Part shown: positions 41,906 to 51,117 of the stretch, in pieces
Layout: each line of letters opens with the position of its first letter
Numbering within the stretch: position 1 is the stretch's first letter
Source of the DNA: Zoogloea sp041917255
GTDB lineage: Bacteria > Pseudomonadota > Gammaproteobacteria > Burkholderiales > Rhodocyclaceae
Direction of reading: 5' to 3'
Assembly: GCA_041917255.1 (NCBI GenBank)
Contig: JAYRYA010000011.1
Span: 1-64,000 of the forward strand
Length of the DNA stretch: 64,000 nt
The notes under the pieces: model-generated
The model's input: only the letters and a program-made list of their open reading frames with translations
The model's database searches: none
Told to the model about the DNA's origin: nothing
Position numbers and translations under genes: made by a program

Positions 41906-42625
41906 TTAAACCTCCCCCAGGTAAGCCGCGCGCACCTTTGGATCGGCCAGCAGTGCATCCCCCGACCCGGTCAGGGTGATGCGCCCGGATTCCATTACGT
42001 AGGCGCGCTGGGAGAACTCCAGCGCCAGGTTGGCGTTCTGCTCCACCAGCAGAATGGTCACGCCCTCGGCGGCCACCGAGCGGATCACCTCGAAGATCTT
42101 CTCGACCACCAGCGGCGCGAGACCCATCGACGGCTCGTCGAGGAGCAGCAGCTTCGGTCGCGACAGCAGCGCCCGGCCAATGGCAACCATCTGCTGCTCG
42201 CCGCCCGACAGCGTGCCCGCCACCTGCTGGAGCCGCTCCTTGACCCGCGGCAGCATGGTGAACACGCGGTCCAGATCGGACTCGACGGCGTCGTTGTCAC
42301 GCCGGCAATAGGCCCCCATGCGCAGGTTCTCCTCGACCGTGAGGCGGGTGAAGATGCCGCGGCCTTCGGGCACCAGCGCCAGGCCCTGGCGCAGGCGCTT
42401 GTGGGCCGGGAGCTTTTCGATGCGTTGCCCCGCGTAGTGCAACTCGCCACCGGCAATGGGCAGGGTGCCGGCGATGGCATTGAGGGTGGTGGTCTTGCCG
42501 GCGCCGTTGGCCCCGATCAGGGACACCAACTCGCCCGTGGCGAGTTCCAGGTCGATGCCCTTGACGGCCTCGATCGCACCGTAGGAGATGCGCAGGTCGC
42601 GCAACTGCAGGATGGGCGTGGACAA
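41906..42625 (-). CDS. livF: Branched-chain amino-acid ABC transporter ATPase LivF
   Basis: This 239-residue ATPase is of the LivF type: Walker A GANGAGKTTTLNAIAG, signature LSGGEQQMVAIGRAL, Walker B LLLLDEPSMGLAPLVV, and the LivF-specific RLTVEENLRMGAY. A TTG at 42625 is the likely start because GGAGGT sits six bases before it and it yields (M)STPILQLRDLRISYGA. An ATG at 42649 would add eight residues but has no ribosome-binding site. It forms a heterodimer with LivG on the LivHM permease. Confidence 0.93.
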   Translation of the reverse strand: MSTPILQLRDLRISYGAIEAVKGIDLELATGELVSLIGANGAGKTTTLNAIAGTLPIAGGELHYAGQRIEKLPAHKRLRQGLALVPEGRGIFTRLTVEENLRMGAYCRRDNDAVESDLDRVFTMLPRVKERLQQVAGTLSGGEQQMVAIGRALLSRPKLLLLDEPSMGLAPLVVEKIFEVIRSVAAEGVTILLVEQNANLALEFSQRAYVMESGRITLTGSGDALLADPKVRAAYLGEV

Positions 42626-42684
42626 TGAATGACCTCCGTGCTGAAGCATTGCGGTGCGAGCCCCTTCGGGCGGCCGGGCGGAAC

Positions 42685-43473
42685 TCATGCCGCAGCCCCC
42701 GCCTTGGCCGTGCCGTGACCGCCGAGGTAGGCGGCGATCACCGCATCGTTCTGCTGGACCATGGCCGGCACGTCTTCGGCGATCTTCTTGCCGAAGTCGA
42801 GCACCGCGAGGCGGTCGCACAGCCCCATCACCAGCTTCACGTCGTGCTCGATCAGCAGCACCGTCACGCCGTCGTGGCGGATGGTCTGCACCAGCTCGCG
42901 GAGTTTGGCGGTTTCGGTGGCGTTCATGCCGGCGGCGGGTTCGTCGAGGGCCAGCAGCTGGGGCTCGGTGGCCAGCGCGCGAGCAATCTCGAGGCGGCGC
43001 TGGTCGCCGTAGGAGAGGTTCTTGGACACGGTGTCGGCAAAGCGCTCGATGCCCACGTAGCGGAGCAGTTCGAAGGCGCGTTCGGTAATCAGATGTTCCT
43101 CTTCCTTCGCCTTGCGGGTCTGCAGCAGGATCGACAAGGGGTTGGCGCGGGAGCGGATGTGGTGGCCGGCCATCACGTTTTCCAGCGCGGTCATCTCGCG
43201 GAACAGGCGGATGTTCTGGAAGGTACGGGCGATGCCGGCGGCCACCACCAGATGCGGTTTGCCGGTGGGCAGCTCGGTGCCACCAAAGACCAGTTCGCCT
43301 TCTTCTGGCACATAGGCGCCGGTGAGCACGTTGAAGAAGGTCGTCTTGCCGGCGCCGTTGGGGCCGATCAGGCCATAGACCTCGCCCTTGCGGATGGTCA
43401 GCGACACGTCGGACAGCGCAGTGAGGCCGCCGAAGCGCTTGGTGATGTTCTTCGCTTCGAGGAGGGTGATCAC
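42685..43473 (-). CDS. livG: Branched-chain amino-acid ABC transporter ATPase LivG
   Basis: This 262-residue ATPase is of the LivG type: Walker A GPNGAGKTTFFNVLTG, the LivG insert RTFQNIRLFREMTALENVMA, signature LSYGDQRRLEIARAL, and Walker B LLALDEPAAGMNATET. The start is the GTG at 43473, which overlaps the livM stop by four bases and follows GGAGGGCAAGGC. A 59-base gap separates it from livF. Confidence 0.94.
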   Translation of the reverse strand: MITLLEAKNITKRFGGLTALSDVSLTIRKGEVYGLIGPNGAGKTTFFNVLTGAYVPEEGELVFGGTELPTGKPHLVVAAGIARTFQNIRLFREMTALENVMAGHHIRSRANPLSILLQTRKAKEEEHLITERAFELLRYVGIERFADTVSKNLSYGDQRRLEIARALATEPQLLALDEPAAGMNATETAKLRELVQTIRHDGVTVLLIEHDVKLVMGLCDRLAVLDFGKKIAEDVPAMVQQNDAVIAAYLGGHGTAKAGAAA

Positions 43474-44570
43474 GCCTTGCCCTCCTTGCCGACGACAAGT
43501 TCGGGCTTGGAGTAGCGGCTGTGGGCGGGAATCAGCCCTGCCGGGCGCAGCAGCATCATGAAGATCATCGCCAGGGACAGCAGCAACATGCGCAGCACTT
43601 CGGGATCGAGGATGACCTTGTCGAACACCGCCTGCTGCACCGGCACCGCCACGTAGCGCAGCACCTCGGGCAGCGCGGTGAGGGCCAGCGCGCCGACGAT
43701 CACGCCGGCCAGGTTCCCCATGCCGCCGAAGACGATCATGGTGAGCACGGCGATGGATTCCATCAGCGAGAAGCTCTCGGGCGAGACGAAGCCCTGGAAG
43801 GCCGCAAACAACCCCCCCGACACACCGCCGAAGGTGGCGCCCAGCGAGAAGGCCAGCAGCTTCATGTTGCGGGTGTTGATGCCGATCGCCTTGGCCGCCA
43901 GCTCGTCGTCGCGGATCGCCGCCCACGCCCGGCCCACTCGCGAAACCTGGAGGCGCTGCACCAGCAGCACCGACAGCGCCACGAAGGCCAGGAACACGTA
44001 GTAGTACAGGAACAGCGAGTTGATGGTGATCTCGTCGCCCACCTTGAGGGGCCGCGAGATGTCCCAGCCGAACAGCACCAGCGGGTCGATCATGTTGATG
44101 CCCTGGGGCCCGTTGGTGATGTTGACCGGGTGGTTCAGGTTGTTCATGAAGATCCGCACGATCTCACCAAAGCCCAGGGTGACGATGGCGAGGTAGTCGC
44201 CCCGCAGACGCAGCGTGGGCAGGCCAAGGATGATCCCGGCCAGCGCGGCAAACGCGGCCCCCATCGGCAGCACCAGCCAGAACGGCAGATGCAGCTCGAA
44301 GTGCGGCGAGGCCAGAAAGGCGAAGGTGTAGGCGCCCACCGCGTAGAAGGCGATGTAGCCCAGGTCGAGCAGCCCGGCAAAGCCCACCACCAGGTTGAGG
44401 CCGATCGCCAGCATCACGTAGAGCATGGCGAAATCGAGGATGCGCACCCAGGTCTTGCCGAACAGCATGGCGATGAGGGGCGCGCCGAGCGCGATGGCGA
44501 GCACCACCCAGCGGGCGGCCGCCGGGTTGCGTTTGCCGAGATACGGAATGGCGAGGGCGAGTTCGTTCAT
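43470..44570 (-). CDS. livM: Branched-chain amino-acid ABC transporter permease LivM
   Basis: This 366-residue permease has about nine membrane segments and shows MLYVMLAIGLNLVVGFAGLL, GDYLAIVTLGFGEIVRIF and the EAA-like loop GRAWAAIRDDELAAKAIGIN typical of LivM. The ATG at 44570 (MNELALAIPYLGKRN) was chosen; the upstream in-frame ATG at 44597 falls in a structured spacer. It partners with LivH. A 160-base gap separates it from livH. Confidence 0.94.
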   Translation of the reverse strand: MNELALAIPYLGKRNPAAARWVVLAIALGAPLIAMLFGKTWVRILDFAMLYVMLAIGLNLVVGFAGLLDLGYIAFYAVGAYTFAFLASPHFELHLPFWLVLPMGAAFAALAGIILGLPTLRLRGDYLAIVTLGFGEIVRIFMNNLNHPVNITNGPQGINMIDPLVLFGWDISRPLKVGDEITINSLFLYYYVFLAFVALSVLLVQRLQVSRVGRAWAAIRDDELAAKAIGINTRNMKLLAFSLGATFGGVSGGLFAAFQGFVSPESFSLMESIAVLTMIVFGGMGNLAGVIVGALALTALPEVLRYVAVPVQQAVFDKVILDPEVLRMLLLSLAMIFMMLLRPAGLIPAHSRYSKPELVVGKEGKA

Positions 44571-44730
44571 GGTAGGCCTCTCGTCGGGCCGCCCCAAGGG
44601 AGGCCTTCGCCCCCTCGGGGGGGTGAGTAAGGGGTTTCACAGCGCAATGCTCTGCGCCTTTCGAACGGCTTGGCGGTGCAACGCCAAGCCTCCGCGAACA
44701 AAGTGAGCGTGGGGGTCATGACGGTCCTCC
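44571..44730 (-). other. Structured intercistronic spacer between livH and livM
   Basis: This spacer within an otherwise tight operon contains several strong hairpins: CCCCC-TC-GGGGG-type near 44611-44626, GCGCA-N6-TGCGC near 44642-44657, and GGCTTGGCG-GTGCAA-CGCCAAGCC (44667-44690, perfect). There is no open frame. Similar hairpin-rich blocks are common extragenic elements in Betaproteobacteria. It may process or attenuate the transcript, changing livMGF against livH levels. Confidence 0.55.
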
Positions 44731-45663
44731 TCAGGCGCGGTCGGCCACACGTTCGCCGAGCAGGCCGGTGGGGCGGAAGATCAGCACGATGCCCAGGATG
44801 ATGAAGGCGAAGATGTCCTGGTAGCTCGAGTTGAGGAAGCCGAAGCTCATGTCCTCGATGTAGCCGGCGCCGATGGATTCCACCAGCCCCAGCACGATGC
44901 CGCCGAGCATCGCGCCCGCCAGGTTGCCGATGCCACCGAGCACCGCCGCAGTAAAGGCCTTGAGGCCGGGCATGAAGCCCATCGCGTAGTGGGCGATGCC
45001 ATAGTTGGACGAGTACATCACGCCGGCCACCGCGGCCAGCGCCGAGCCGATCACGAAGGTGGCGGCGATGATCTTGTTGGTGTCGACGCCCATCAGGCTG
45101 GCAACCCGGTGGTTTTCGGCGGTAGCGCGCATGGCGCGGCCGAGGCGCGTCTTATTGACCAGCAGCACCAGCCCGATCATCAGCACTGCCGACACGACCA
45201 GGATGACGATCTGCACCGGGGTGATGAACACGCCGGCCACGGGCTCGATGGGGGTGGTGGAAACAAGCTGAGGGAAGGTGTGGTAATTGCGGCCCCAGAT
45301 GATCATCGCGAGGGTCTGGAGGAGGAAGGACACGCCGATGGCGGTGATCAGCGGGGCCAGCCGCGGCGCGTTGCGCAAACGGCGGTAGGCCGTGCGTTCG
45401 ACGGTGTAGCCAAGGATCATGCACACCACCACGGAGATGCCGAGGCCGGCAAGCAGCGTGGGCACGAGGCCGAGGTCGGGGTAGTGGGTCTGGAGCAGGC
45501 GGATGGCTTCGAGCGCCACCAGCGCGCCGACCATCAGCACGTCGCCGTGGGCGAAGTTGATGAGACCGAGAATGCCGTAGACCATCGTGTAGCCGAGGGC
45601 GATCAAGGCATAGACGCTGCCGACCACGAGGCCATTCACGGTTTGCTGGAGAAGGGTTTCCAT
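44731..45663 (-). CDS. livH: Branched-chain amino-acid ABC transporter permease LivH
   Basis: This 310-residue permease with eight or nine membrane segments begins METLLQQTVNGLVVGSVYAL followed by IALGYTMVYGILGLINFAHG, diagnostic of LivH. The coupling loop MRATAENHRVASLMGVDTNK and the C-terminal ILGIVLIFRPTGLLGERV are also present. It is the first permease gene after the binding-protein gene, with a 143-base gap. Confidence 0.95.
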   Translation of the reverse strand: METLLQQTVNGLVVGSVYALIALGYTMVYGILGLINFAHGDVLMVGALVALEAIRLLQTHYPDLGLVPTLLAGLGISVVVCMILGYTVERTAYRRLRNAPRLAPLITAIGVSFLLQTLAMIIWGRNYHTFPQLVSTTPIEPVAGVFITPVQIVILVVSAVLMIGLVLLVNKTRLGRAMRATAENHRVASLMGVDTNKIIAATFVIGSALAAVAGVMYSSNYGIAHYAMGFMPGLKAFTAAVLGGIGNLAGAMLGGIVLGLVESIGAGYIEDMSFGFLNSSYQDIFAFIILGIVLIFRPTGLLGERVADRA

Positions 45664-45806
45664 GGACGATGCGACCCGGAAGGATGGAAGGACGGGGAAG
45701 GCGGCGCCGGCCGTCAGGCCGGGCGCCCACGCCTGAAGCCGCTCTCGAACGGGCAGAGGCTAGCAGCCCGGAACGGCCTGAGCCGCTCCGGGAGAACGAA
45801 CCAGCC

Positions 45807-46919
45807 TTACTGCACCGGCTCCCACTTGCCGCCCTTGAACTGATAGACGGTGACGGCGCCGTCCTTGATGTCGCCCTTGGCATCGAAAGCGACCGTGCCG
45901 ATCACGCCGGGGAAGTTGACCTTGGCGATGGCCGGCGCGTACTTGGCCGGATCGGACGAGTTGGCGGCCTTCATGGCCTCGATGATCGCCGAGGCGGCAT
46001 CGTAGGCGTAGGGCGCGTAGATCTGCACGTCGGCGTTGAAGCGCTTCTTGAAGCGGGCATTGAAATCCTTGCCGCCCGGCATCTTGTCGAGCGGCAGGCC
46101 AGGCTGAGTGCAGTAAGCATTGGGGCCGATGGCGTCGCCGGCCAGCTTTATGATCTCGCCGGTGCAGCCGCCGTCGCCGGTGATGAACTTGGCGCCAATG
46201 CCCAGCTGCTTGATCTGCTTGAGCATCGGGCCGCCCTGGGTGTCCATGCCGCTGTAGACGATCACGTCCGGCGCCTTGCCCTTGATGCGGGTGAGGATGG
46301 CGAGGAAGTCGGTGGCCTTGTCGCTGGTGAATTCGCGCGTCACCACGGTGCCGCCGCTGGCCTTGACGGCCTTGTCCACCTCGTCGGCGAGGCCCTGGCC
46401 GTAGGCGGTGCGGTCGTCGATGATGGCAACCTTCTTGCCCAGGGTGGTGGCGGCGTACTTGCCAATGCCCAGGCCCTGCTGAACGTCGTTGGCGATGGTG
46501 CGGAAGGTGCCCTTGAAGTTCTGCTGGGTGAGCTTGGGGTTGGTGGAGGCCGGCGACACCTGCGGCACGCCGCCTTCGTTGTAGATGCGCGAGGCGGGGA
46601 TCGAGGCGCCCGAGTTGAGGTGGCCGATCACGCCCTTCACGCCGGCATCCACCAGACGCTGAGCCACGGTGGTGGCGGTCTTCGGATCGGCCGCGTCGTC
46701 TTCGGCCATCACCTCGAACTTCACCTTCTTGCCGCCCAGGGTCACGCCCTTGGCGTTGTACTCCTCGATGGCGAGGCGCACGCCGTTCTCGATGTCCTTG
46801 CCCAGATGCGACTGGGTCCCGGTGAGCGGCGCGGCGGTGCCCAGCTTGACGACTTCCTGGGCGTGCACGGCGGATGCACCAAGACCGAGCACGGCAAGGG
46901 CGACAAGGGTGATTTTCAT
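45807..46919 (-). CDS. livK: Branched-chain amino-acid-type periplasmic binding protein (copy 1)
   Basis: This 370-residue class-I periplasmic binding protein has a signal peptide (MKITLVALAVLGLGASAVHA). The Leu/Ile/Val-binding fold shows LGTAAPLTGTQSHLGKDIEN, the ligand region GHLNSGASIPASRIY, and DDRTAYGQGLADEVDKAVKA. The ATG at 46919 follows GAGGAGAAAACC. It lies at the head of the livHMGF cluster, behind a sigma-54-like promoter. It is clearly paralogous to the adjacent protein at 47021. Confidence 0.92.
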   Translation of the reverse strand: MKITLVALAVLGLGASAVHAQEVVKLGTAAPLTGTQSHLGKDIENGVRLAIEEYNAKGVTLGGKKVKFEVMAEDDAADPKTATTVAQRLVDAGVKGVIGHLNSGASIPASRIYNEGGVPQVSPASTNPKLTQQNFKGTFRTIANDVQQGLGIGKYAATTLGKKVAIIDDRTAYGQGLADEVDKAVKASGGTVVTREFTSDKATDFLAILTRIKGKAPDVIVYSGMDTQGGPMLKQIKQLGIGAKFITGDGGCTGEIIKLAGDAIGPNAYCTQPGLPLDKMPGGKDFNARFKKRFNADVQIYAPYAYDAASAIIEAMKAANSSDPAKYAPAIAKVNFPGVIGTVAFDAKGDIKDGAVTVYQFKGGKWEPVQ

Positions 46920-46958
46920 GCGGTTTTCTCCTCTGGATGGTTCAGGCAAGGCGGTTCA

Positions 46959-46974
46959 AGCAAATTCGACGCCA
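46959..46974 (-). promoter_or_regulatory. Probable sigma-54 promoter of the liv operon
   Basis: The minus strand reads TGGCGTCGAATTTGCT. The -24 TGGC and -12 TTTGCT elements and the spacing fit sigma-54, with three bases of the -24 region off consensus. Transcription would start about 28 bases before the livK coding start. No NtrC-type dyad was found in the short gap. Confidence 0.55.
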
Positions 46975-47020
46975 GTGATGGCCGGCGCCCGTTGTTGTCA
47001 ATCGATGGCGCCGCTGGCGC

Positions 47021-48145
47021 TCAGGGCCGGACGTCCCACTTGCCGGCGTTGAACTGGTAGAGCGCCACGCCGCCTTCGCGGACGTCGCCGTAGGCATCGA
47101 AGGCGATGTTGCCGGTGACGCCCTTGAAGCTGAGCTTCTGCATCTGGGGCAGGTATTTTTCGGGCTCCGCCGAGTTGGCGAGCTTCATGGCTTCGATGAG
47201 GGCGCTGGCGGCGTCGTAGCTATAGGGCGCGTAGAGCTGCACCGGCACGTTGAAGCGCTTGGCGAAACGCTCGTTGAAGGCCTTGCCGGCAGGCATCTTG
47301 TCCATCGGGATGCCTGCCTGGGTGCAGTACACGTCACTGCTCATGGCGGTGCCGGCAAGCTTGATCATCTCGGCGGTGCACGCCCCGTCGCCGCCCAGAT
47401 ACTTGGCGCTGATGCCGAGCTGCTTCATCTGCTTGAGCAGCGGCGCGCCCTGGGCGTCCATGCCGCCATAGAAGATCGCGTCCGGTTTGGCAGCCTTGAG
47501 CTTGGTGAGGATGGCGGCGAAGTCGGTGGCCTTGTCGTTGGTGAACTCGCGCCCCACGGGCTTCACGCCGCGCTGCTTGAGGCTATCCACCAGCGCGTCG
47601 GCGAGACCCTGGCCGTAGGCGGTGCGGTCGTCGATCACCGCGATGCGCTGGGCCTTCAGCACGTCCACCGCAAAGCGCGCCATCGCGCCGCCCTGCTGCA
47701 GGTCGTTGGCGATCACCCGGTAGGTGGTCTTGAAGCCCTGGCGGGTGAGCTTGGGGGAGGTGGACGACGGCGTCACCGACGGCACGCCACCTTGTTCGTA
47801 GATGCGCGAGGCGGGGATGGCTGCGCCGGAGGTCACGTGGCCAACCACGCCCTTCACACCGGCATCCACCAGGCGCTGGGCAACGGTGGTGGCGGTGCGC
47901 GGGTCGGCCTGGTCGTCCTCGGCCATCAACTCGAAGCGGGCTTTCTGGCCGCCGAGGGTCACGCCCCTGGCGTTGGCGTCGTCCAGCGCGAGCTGGGCGC
48001 CGAACTGCTCGTCCTTGCCGAGGTGCGCCACCGGTCCGGTCAGCGGGCCGGCAAAACCGATCTTCACCACCACGTCGGCGAGCACCACATTGCTCGCCGC
48101 CATCGCCGCACCGGCCACGGCCAGCATCGTCAGGGAGCGTTTCAC
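47021..48145 (-). CDS. Branched-chain amino-acid-type periplasmic binding protein (copy 2)
   Basis: This 374-residue paralogue of the neighbouring LivK has a signal peptide (VKRSLTMLAVAGAAMAASNV, cleaved after VLA) and shares long blocks with it, such as ATTVAQRLVDAGVKGVVGHV and DDRTAYGQGLAD. The start is taken as the GTG at 48145, with GGAGGA seven bases upstream; the ATG at 48160 would add a charged pentapeptide. Two binding proteins for one permease suggest a widened substrate range. Confidence 0.9.
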   Translation of the reverse strand: MKRSLTMLAVAGAAMAASNVVLADVVVKIGFAGPLTGPVAHLGKDEQFGAQLALDDANARGVTLGGQKARFELMAEDDQADPRTATTVAQRLVDAGVKGVVGHVTSGAAIPASRIYEQGGVPSVTPSSTSPKLTRQGFKTTYRVIANDLQQGGAMARFAVDVLKAQRIAVIDDRTAYGQGLADALVDSLKQRGVKPVGREFTNDKATDFAAILTKLKAAKPDAIFYGGMDAQGAPLLKQMKQLGISAKYLGGDGACTAEMIKLAGTAMSSDVYCTQAGIPMDKMPAGKAFNERFAKRFNVPVQLYAPYSYDAASALIEAMKLANSAEPEKYLPQMQKLSFKGVTGNIAFDAYGDVREGGVALYQFNAGKWDVRP

Positions 48146-48252
48146 CTGTTCATCCTCCACAAAGGGTGTTCATGCCAGAATGCGCCGATTGTAACCAAGC
48201 CCGGTCATTTTGGCGGGTTGCCGCCACCGCGGTGCCCGCAGGAGCCTCCACG

Positions 48253-48738
48253 ATGCGTAAACTGCTTGCCTATCTCATTGGTGCCCTGGCCTTGATCGGC
48301 CTCGCGGGCTGCGACGCGGTCAATATGAAAGAGCTGAAACCGGGGGTATCAACTGGATACGATGCGCGCGACAAATTCGGCACACCAGGTATCGAATGGC
48401 GTAACGACGACGGCAGCGTGACCTGGGAATACACCCGCCAGCCCCAGGGCACCGAGTGTTTCATGATTACCGTGGGGCCGGACAACGTCTTGCGCAGTAT
48501 CGAAAACGTGCTCACCCCGGCCAACTTCGCCCGCGTCCAGCCAGGCTGGAACAAGGATCAGGTGCGTCGCCTGCTGGGCAAGCCGCGCTCGGTGCAGCAG
48601 TTTGCCCTCAAGAAGGAAGAAGTCTGGGACTGGCGCCTGCCGCCGGAATTCAGTGCCAACGTCTTCTTCAACGTGCACTTCGACGAGACCGGGCTCGTCA
48701 CCGGCACCAGCCGCTCGACCGAGCAGAAGGGCAATTGA
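48253..48738 (+). CDS. Lipoprotein with SmpA/BamE-like repeats
   Basis: This 161-residue protein has a lipobox (LAYLIGALALIGLAGC) and two SmpA/OmlA-like motifs: MKELKPGVSTGYDARDKFGT and ARVQPGWNKDQVRRLLGKPR. Each is followed by a W/beta section (TWEYTRQP, VWDWRLPPE). It is shaped like a two-repeat BamE-type lipoprotein, but true BamE has one such domain, so it is probably a different member of the SmpA/OmlA group. Position is divergent from the second binding-protein gene. Confidence 0.8.
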   Translation: MRKLLAYLIGALALIGLAGCDAVNMKELKPGVSTGYDARDKFGTPGIEWRNDDGSVTWEYTRQPQGTECFMITVGPDNVLRSIENVLTPANFARVQPGWNKDQVRRLLGKPRSVQQFALKKEEVWDWRLPPEFSANVFFNVHFDETGLVTGTSRSTEQKGN

Positions 48739-48747
48739 TGCCGGCAA

Positions 48748-48777
48748 GTGCTCCACCGTGCACATGGCATGGAGCAC
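48748..48777. promoter_or_regulatory. Inverted repeat upstream of the aldehyde dehydrogenase
   Basis: GTGCTCCA (48748-48755) and TGGAGCAC (48770-48777) form perfect 8-base arms separated by 14 bases. The dyad lies about 120-150 bases upstream of the sigma-54 promoter, a distance suited to an enhancer-binding protein of the AcoR type. It could alternatively be a terminator stem of the preceding gene, but no T-run follows. Confidence 0.45.
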
Positions 48778-48895
48778 CTGTTCAGGTATTAAACACTTTG
48801 GCGCATTGCGTGCCGCAGCGCAGCAATTTTTCACGGTAAAGCCAAGCGGCTGATAAACAAGACTTTTGACCGCATAGGCCGGCTTGATTCCGTGC

Positions 48896-48911
48896 TGGCA
48901 CGCGCCCTGCT
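48896..48911 (+). promoter_or_regulatory. Sigma-54 promoter of the aldehyde dehydrogenase gene
   Basis: TGGCACGCGCCCTGCT matches TGGCACG-N4-TTGCW with one mismatch and correct spacing. The predicted start is near 48923 and the coding start is at 48968, preceded by AGGAGGAGAC. Sigma-54 control by an AcoR-like activator is known for this aldehyde dehydrogenase class. Confidence 0.82.
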
Positions 48912-48967
48912 GAGTACACGGCAACGCTACGAGAAGCGTTGTCGATCAAATTCAGGAGGAGACATCC

Positions 48968-50488
<1,521 letters not shown>

Positions 50489-50530
50489 TGTTTTTGTGTC
50501 GTCCCTGTTGTAAGTAAGGCAAGGTGTTAT

Positions 50531-50561
50531 GGGGCGGGAGCAATCCCGTCCCGTTTTTTTT
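50531..50561 (+). terminator. Rho-independent terminator or attenuator between aldehyde dehydrogenase and DUF779 genes
   Basis: A 9-bp stem (GGGGCGGGA with TCCCGTCCC, one G-U pair) closes on a GCAA tetraloop and is followed by eight T residues (50554-50561). It is only 15 bases from the next coding start, so it should lower rather than abolish read-through into the DUF779 gene. Confidence 0.85.
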
Positions 50562-50575
50562 GTGAGGAGCCCCCC

Positions 50576-50944
50576 ATGACCCCACGAATCGTCGCCACCG
50601 ACGCCGCCCTCGCCTTCATCGACGAGCTGCGCGCCGAGTTCGGCCCCCTCATGTTCGTGCTCTCCGGCGGATGCTGCGACGGCAGCGTACCCAACTGCTA
50701 CAAGCTCGGAGAGGTCATCCCCGGCCAGACCATGCTGCTCCTCGGCGAAGTCGGTGGCACGCCGTTCTACCTCGGCCACCAGGAATTCAACTACTACGGT
50801 TCATCCCAGCTCACCCTCGACGTCCAGCCTGGTGGCGGCGGCGACTTCTCCCTTGACTGCGGGAAGGGCCGCGCCTTCGTCAGCCGCTCCCGGCTGTTCA
50901 GCGACGAGGAGCTTGCCACGGTAGCGCCGGTCGCGGGCGGCTGA
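50576..50944 (+). CDS. DUF779 protein, partner of the aldehyde dehydrogenase
   Basis: This 122-residue protein of the DUF779 family contains the family signature FVLSGGCCDGSVPNCYKLGE (two adjacent Cys and a later Cys), then YLGHQEFNYYGSSQLTLDVQ and the G-rich turn PGGGGDFSLDCGKGRAF. DUF779 genes regularly follow ExaC/AcoD-like aldehyde dehydrogenases, but their molecular role is unknown. GTGAGGAG precedes the start. Confidence 0.88.
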   Translation: MTPRIVATDAALAFIDELRAEFGPLMFVLSGGCCDGSVPNCYKLGEVIPGQTMLLLGEVGGTPFYLGHQEFNYYGSSQLTLDVQPGGGGDFSLDCGKGRAFVSRSRLFSDEELATVAPVAGG

Positions 50945-51117
50945 GCACCCCCCTGTTGCCCTCCGGGCTCGCTGTATATATCTTTCGGTGTAGTCTGTCT
51001 CAAGCTGTGACGGATATCTGACGTAAGAGGAAGCGAGTACGGCCTCATGCGTCCAACGGTCGGCTCGTCCGCGCACCTCCCTGCGCGAACAACCCTCCAG
51101 CCCGGCGGAACTCCACG

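Noticed and set aside
48799..48814. TGGCGCATTGCGTGCC as a sigma-54 promoter for the aldehyde dehydrogenase
   Set aside because: The -12 element is poor (GTGC) and it would leave a leader of about 150 bases; 48896 fits far better.
50945..51117. Promoter search before the hydrogenase operon
   Set aside because: TATATAT and TGACGG-like words occur, but no pair has proper spacing and no sigma-54 match was found, so nothing is annotated.
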